DNA from: Paraprevotella sp.
GTDB lineage: Bacteria > Bacteroidota > Bacteroidia > Bacteroidales > Bacteroidaceae
Length of the DNA stretch: 64,000 nucleotides
Reading direction: 5' to 3'
Assembly (NCBI GenBank): GCA_017937925.1
Contig: JAGBCQ010000023.1
Span: forward strand, 24,000-87,999
Part shown: one piece after another, positions 61,901 to 64,000 of the stretch
How the letters are laid out: each line of letters starts with the position of its first letter
How positions within the stretch are numbered: position 1 is the first letter of the stretch
Made by a program: the position numbers and the translations under genes
The notes under the pieces: model-generated
What the model was told of the DNA's origin: nothing
What the model saw: only the letters and a program-made list of their open reading frames with translations
Databases searched by the model: none

Positions 61901-63675
61901 TAAACCATATATCTGTATAAGTCGCTATCAGTATTGGCATTCCAAGTCAGTTTTACACCGCCGGATTGTGGTGTTGCCGTAAGACCGGTAGGCATGGTCG
62001 GTGCAGTGGCATCTACAGTATGGTCGGCAGGTACGAATTTCCATAATTGGTTGTCACCACCGTTGCCTTCCCATTGCATGACGTTGGTACCATCAGCGAC
62101 ATTACCGTTATTAACATCAAGGAAAAGTCCGGTATTGTGGTTGATGATGTTATAATAACCATCTTTGACGTAGCGTAAGTGCCAACGTTGCCATGCGTTT
62201 TCAAGACAATCTGCAGCATCGGTATCGCTCCATACACTTACATTGGCGCCATTGTCCATGTTCCATGCTTGTGCATCTAAATACAATTGTATAGAGGATG
62301 TGTTGGCATTACGGATAACGACATAACTAAAGTCGCCCATTTTAGTACTGTCAACAGGGTAAACGTCCCAAGTTTGATTGGCCAGACCGCCATCTTTCCA
62401 CTGATAAACATTGGCACGAACAGCATTTCCACCTTCTATTGTTAGTACCTTGCCTGTGGCTTTGTTTACAATTTTGTACTTACCGTGAATATGCTCAATG
62501 GGTATGTCCTCTCCGGAGTTGATATTGATTAAGCGTTCTGCATTGGTTTGTCCTTCTTGATAACTGCCGGATGCTCCACCGGGAACATCCTGATTATATT
62601 CGTATGTAGGACCATTGCCATCGTAGTAGGCTAACCGGTCTTTTGAGCGGAATGTGATGGTTTGCTTCACAGCTTGACGTTCAGAAGTTCCAATGAACGC
62701 TTCAACGCGGTTGCCGGTCTTATATTTATTTACAGAAGCGGTCATCCAATTGTTAGGAAACTCCTTATAAACTAATTGCACACCTCCCTTAGTCATGCGG
62801 ATGTATTCACCTCGTGTGATACCATCCCATCCCCACCATGTACCGGCAACACCACCGTAGTTGATACATATCATGGCCTCCATCACGTTGTGCATCTCAT
62901 CAGCTACCGGCGATTTCCCATCATTCTTGGCAGTATTCCAGAAACCGGTATAGTCGGTGAATTTAGATCCTGCAAGTTGGTGTGTATTGGCATAGTTGAT
63001 ATTGTTTTTTACGGTAGGATACCAATTCTTGGCTTCTGTACTGTTAAGGGTGCTGGGACCAAACACCTTTCCTGTAAGAATCGGTTTGGTTTGCATGATA
63101 GCAGCCACGGCATTGAAATTGGAAGCATTACCTGTGTATGTGACTTCAAAATCCGGCTCGTTGAAAGGAGCAACAGCGAAAATCTCATATCCTTTGCTTT
63201 CAACGTATTCTGCAGCTCTAACGATGTCATCTACATAATTATTACGTTGGGCGTCGCTCCAGGTAGGTTTGCTGCCTACATTGCCGGCTTCGTCTCCATC
63301 ATTTCCTATGCCACATAGTAAAAAAACCTTTTTAACACCGGTTGGAAGAGTATTGGTGATTTCTGTGTCAAGCGCAGCTTTTTGTGCGTCGGTAAGAGCA
63401 TCGTAGCTGCTGTCAAACCTTCCTGTAAATCCGATGCGGGCGATGTCCAAATTCTCTACTCCGCAATGGTTGCGTTGTTGGTAACCAAAAAAGTCCCAAC
63501 CCCATCCACCCATACCGAACATAAATTCATGTTCCGTTCCTTCATCTGAAATGTCGTAGGGGACGGTGGACAGCCAACTCCCGGCTGTCATAGAACTACT
63601 GGATGTAGTAACAGTTTGTGCGTGCGTATTTATGAATAGGCACGTCATGAGTAAAAGTACTATAAGTTTTTTCAT
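58966..63675 (-). CDS. Very large secreted glycoside hydrolase-like protein (GH-A-like, ricin, FN3, LamG, CBM-like modules)
   Basis: The 1569-residue protein has a signal peptide (cleavage near THAQ). The catalytic-like part (about 25-400) has VAPFNEPDF (Glu173, candidate acid/base) and DEMHNVMEAM (candidate nucleophile region). It matches the enzyme at 17081-19846, including GTSERQA and the QTNAE motif. A ricin-type lectin with QW motifs (NQTWDV, WQRWHL, NQLWKFV), FN3 (PTGLTATPQSGGVKLTW), LamG (QRIFDFGNGEDEYLFL) and further binding-like modules follow. The C-terminal ~220 residues are nearly identical to those of 53729-58780 and end SDGTTRKVIVR. The glycosidase family and substrate are not identified. 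Confidence 0.78.
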   Translation of the reverse strand: MKKLIVLLLMTCLFINTHAQTVTTSSSSMTAGSWLSTVPYDISDEGTEHEFMFGMGGWGWDFFGYQQRNHCGVENLDIARIGFTGRFDSSYDALTDAQKAALDTEITNTLPTGVKKVFLLCGIGNDGDEAGNVGSKPTWSDAQRNNYVDDIVRAAEYVESKGYEIFAVAPFNEPDFEVTYTGNASNFNAVAAIMQTKPILTGKVFGPSTLNSTEAKNWYPTVKNNINYANTHQLAGSKFTDYTGFWNTAKNDGKSPVADEMHNVMEAMICINYGGVAGTWWGWDGITRGEYIRMTKGGVQLVYKEFPNNWMTASVNKYKTGNRVEAFIGTSERQAVKQTITFRSKDRLAYYDGNGPTYEYNQDVPGGASGSYQEGQTNAERLININSGEDIPIEHIHGKYKIVNKATGKVLTIEGGNAVRANVYQWKDGGLANQTWDVYPVDSTKMGDFSYVVIRNANTSSIQLYLDAQAWNMDNGANVSVWSDTDAADCLENAWQRWHLRYVKDGYYNIINHNTGLFLDVNNGNVADGTNVMQWEGNGGDNQLWKFVPADHTVDATAPTMPTGLTATPQSGGVKLTWNANTDSDLYRYMVYRYNDAIGIWECIGRKVQGTAFLDNTCSKWKTHRYRIKALDKSYNFSAASAETSSAASTTPSLVAQWSGMSVKDSGPNKMHFAYFGTTFTTDSEHASISFDGTDDYVKLPYHAGDMNTMTFTAWVKGSSTTAWQRIFDFGNGEDEYLFLTPTNGSAMRFEIKKDGVTQGLNATTTLGTGTWKHIAVTIGADKVKIYINGTENASTSDITLRPSDIAPTVCTLGRSQFDSDPRFKGLMSDIRLYNYELSASEIQTLAGITSNTGGYDVTAERIPNIADNVSNWTWTGKWATWSSTTEDANNLTSPYVRTTDPGTSSLIKTLEYMPEGTYKLEANCYAYYGSYIARNRQELFLNTGTLTINSARNRTATLRTLTSDVTTTNTLEFGIRTTSSTCATNIAMDNVKLTYQGSSAEYIEGIENITYNKTANAEALVNKRMNAGIRDALRTALNNISTPLNNYTAKIASGTATPNDVEPWIAAMNALSTTAAENSIAQYAKLEAQLTAAREKAAAHPQQNGNETFNQELGVVESKFNNGEYADNEIDAAIIEVIGITNRYVMADAVANANASNPIDVSDLIVNCPRFDNDQWAPHWTASPNPGVSYNCIEFFNCNFNVYQIIYGLPAGTYRLQTRAFYRYGSQDNNYTAHNNGTLQRNAKLYISDSKSTQTVDILAISDDPTENPKYGGWSSQTYNGYKVPDNMQAGSDAIEVENQYVPQNGCGTVDIVSEGGDITIGARKDVTVDADWTFFGDFTLYYVGAPEMVLDELSGDAPVINNTFDKVALKRTIKPNTWSTFVCPFDIPASSLTGWEVKELVRSELKGDVISLVFGNAPDGIKSGVPYMVRNTSLGSPLTEIVMTNTAVNTTVKNDKETDHVTFTGVYHNGYVPEGAYFISGNKFYLAADGSNTMKGYRAYFMPKEQVANVKGMSFTWEEDVTDVETTISSAEIIGIYNVNGVRLHQMQRGVNLLQMSDGTTRKVIVR

Positions 63676-63935
63676 GATTGATTAAGTATATATTAGTTTT
63701 TATGTTTATTTCATGACTTCATCTTAGAGGAATAAGGTCAAGCAAATAGGTTTTTCATTTGGTTGGGTTAATCATTTGCAAAAATAGTTAAAAAATAATA
63801 CTAAACGAATGAAAATGAGATTTTTTTCTCTTAATGTGAACAAACTGTTTGGAACTTATTCGGTGCAGACTGAACAATAAGTAGGATGGAATGGGTTAAT
63901 AAAACTCTTATTGCCCCCAAAAACAGATTTAACCT

Positions 63936-63975
63936 AACGAAAAAGGGAAGCTGATTTTCTCAACTTCCCTTTTAA
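63936..63975 (-). terminator. Terminator downstream of the partial tRNA
   Basis: On the minus strand a stem of about 14 bp (63973-63960 with 63954-63941) encloses a short loop and is followed by TTTTT. It ends the transcript of the tRNA cut by the window edge. The stretch 63676-63935 is AT-rich, with no gene seen. Confidence 0.72.
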
Positions 63976-63976
63976 G

Positions 63977-64000
63977 TGGTGCCACCAGGAATCGAACCGG
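63977..64000 (-). tRNA. Partial tRNA (3' end; amino acid undetermined, possibly Phe)
   Basis: The T-loop TTCGATT and an acceptor 3' strand TGGCACC with discriminator A are visible on the minus strand; the rest lies beyond the window. The expected 5' acceptor strand would be GGTGCCA. The identity cannot be read without the anticodon. Confidence 0.7.

Overview
The window comes from a Bacteroidota chromosome, most likely order Bacteroidales and perhaps Prevotellaceae-like. The evidence is a recurring promoter signature (-7 box TAnnTTTG, sometimes with TTTG 19 bp upstream), weak Shine-Dalgarno sites, a fused SecDF, a MaeB-type malic enzyme, paired 2-oxoacid:acceptor oxidoreductase subunits, DUF4292 and META-domain lipoproteins, a hybrid-two-component-like regulator, and large secreted proteins with LamG, ricin and FN3 modules and type IX-like C-termini. 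Genus and species cannot be fixed from the sequence alone.

Layout. 1-1921: C-terminal part of a secreted multidomain protein, then a strong terminator and a palindromic repeat element. 2206-15629: housekeeping genes, including dGTPase, the dut/TPR/DUF4292/EnvC-like operon, an M20 deacetylase, an acyl-CoA ligase, prfB with a 49-residue membrane protein and a CYTH enzyme, VanZ, an NSS transporter and a helix-hairpin-helix protein. 15650-27204: a carbohydrate island with alkaline phosphatase, a clan GH-A-like multidomain hydrolase, a GH78 rhamnosidase and a divergent membrane regulator. That regulator looks like a hybrid two-component protein without its ATPase and receiver domains. 27317-31220: malic enzyme, a YciO/Sua5 protein and a double-META lipoprotein. 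31448-36232: a putative envelope-polymer or lipid locus (nucleotidyltransferase, IspD/TarI-like cytidylyltransferase, CDP-alcohol phosphotransferase, LtaS-like phosphotransferase). 36260-53693: rnhA, argS, HU, rhomboid, EEP, secDF, tRNA-Arg, korAB, upp, pckA, dsbD and mnmD. 53729-63675: two very large secreted proteins, a zinc-metallopeptidase-like protein and a second GH-A-like hydrolase, which share a nearly identical C-terminal module. A truncated tRNA closes the window.

Working together. The carbohydrate island has no SusC/SusD pair, so it looks like a regulator-linked set of secreted hydrolases rather than a classical polysaccharide utilization locus. A 22-bp tandem repeat array lies directly upstream of the GH-A-like hydrolase promoter and is a candidate operator. 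The four big secreted proteins, one of them cut by the window edge, are mosaics of the same few modules, which points to domain shuffling and recent gene conversion. The cytidylyltransferase and CDP-alcohol phosphotransferase overlap by 8 bp and probably act consecutively on one undetermined polyol substrate.

Limits. Families were recognised by reading motifs only; no search, structure prediction or alignment was run. Substrates of the hydrolases, the peptidase and the CDP-alcohol locus are inferences.
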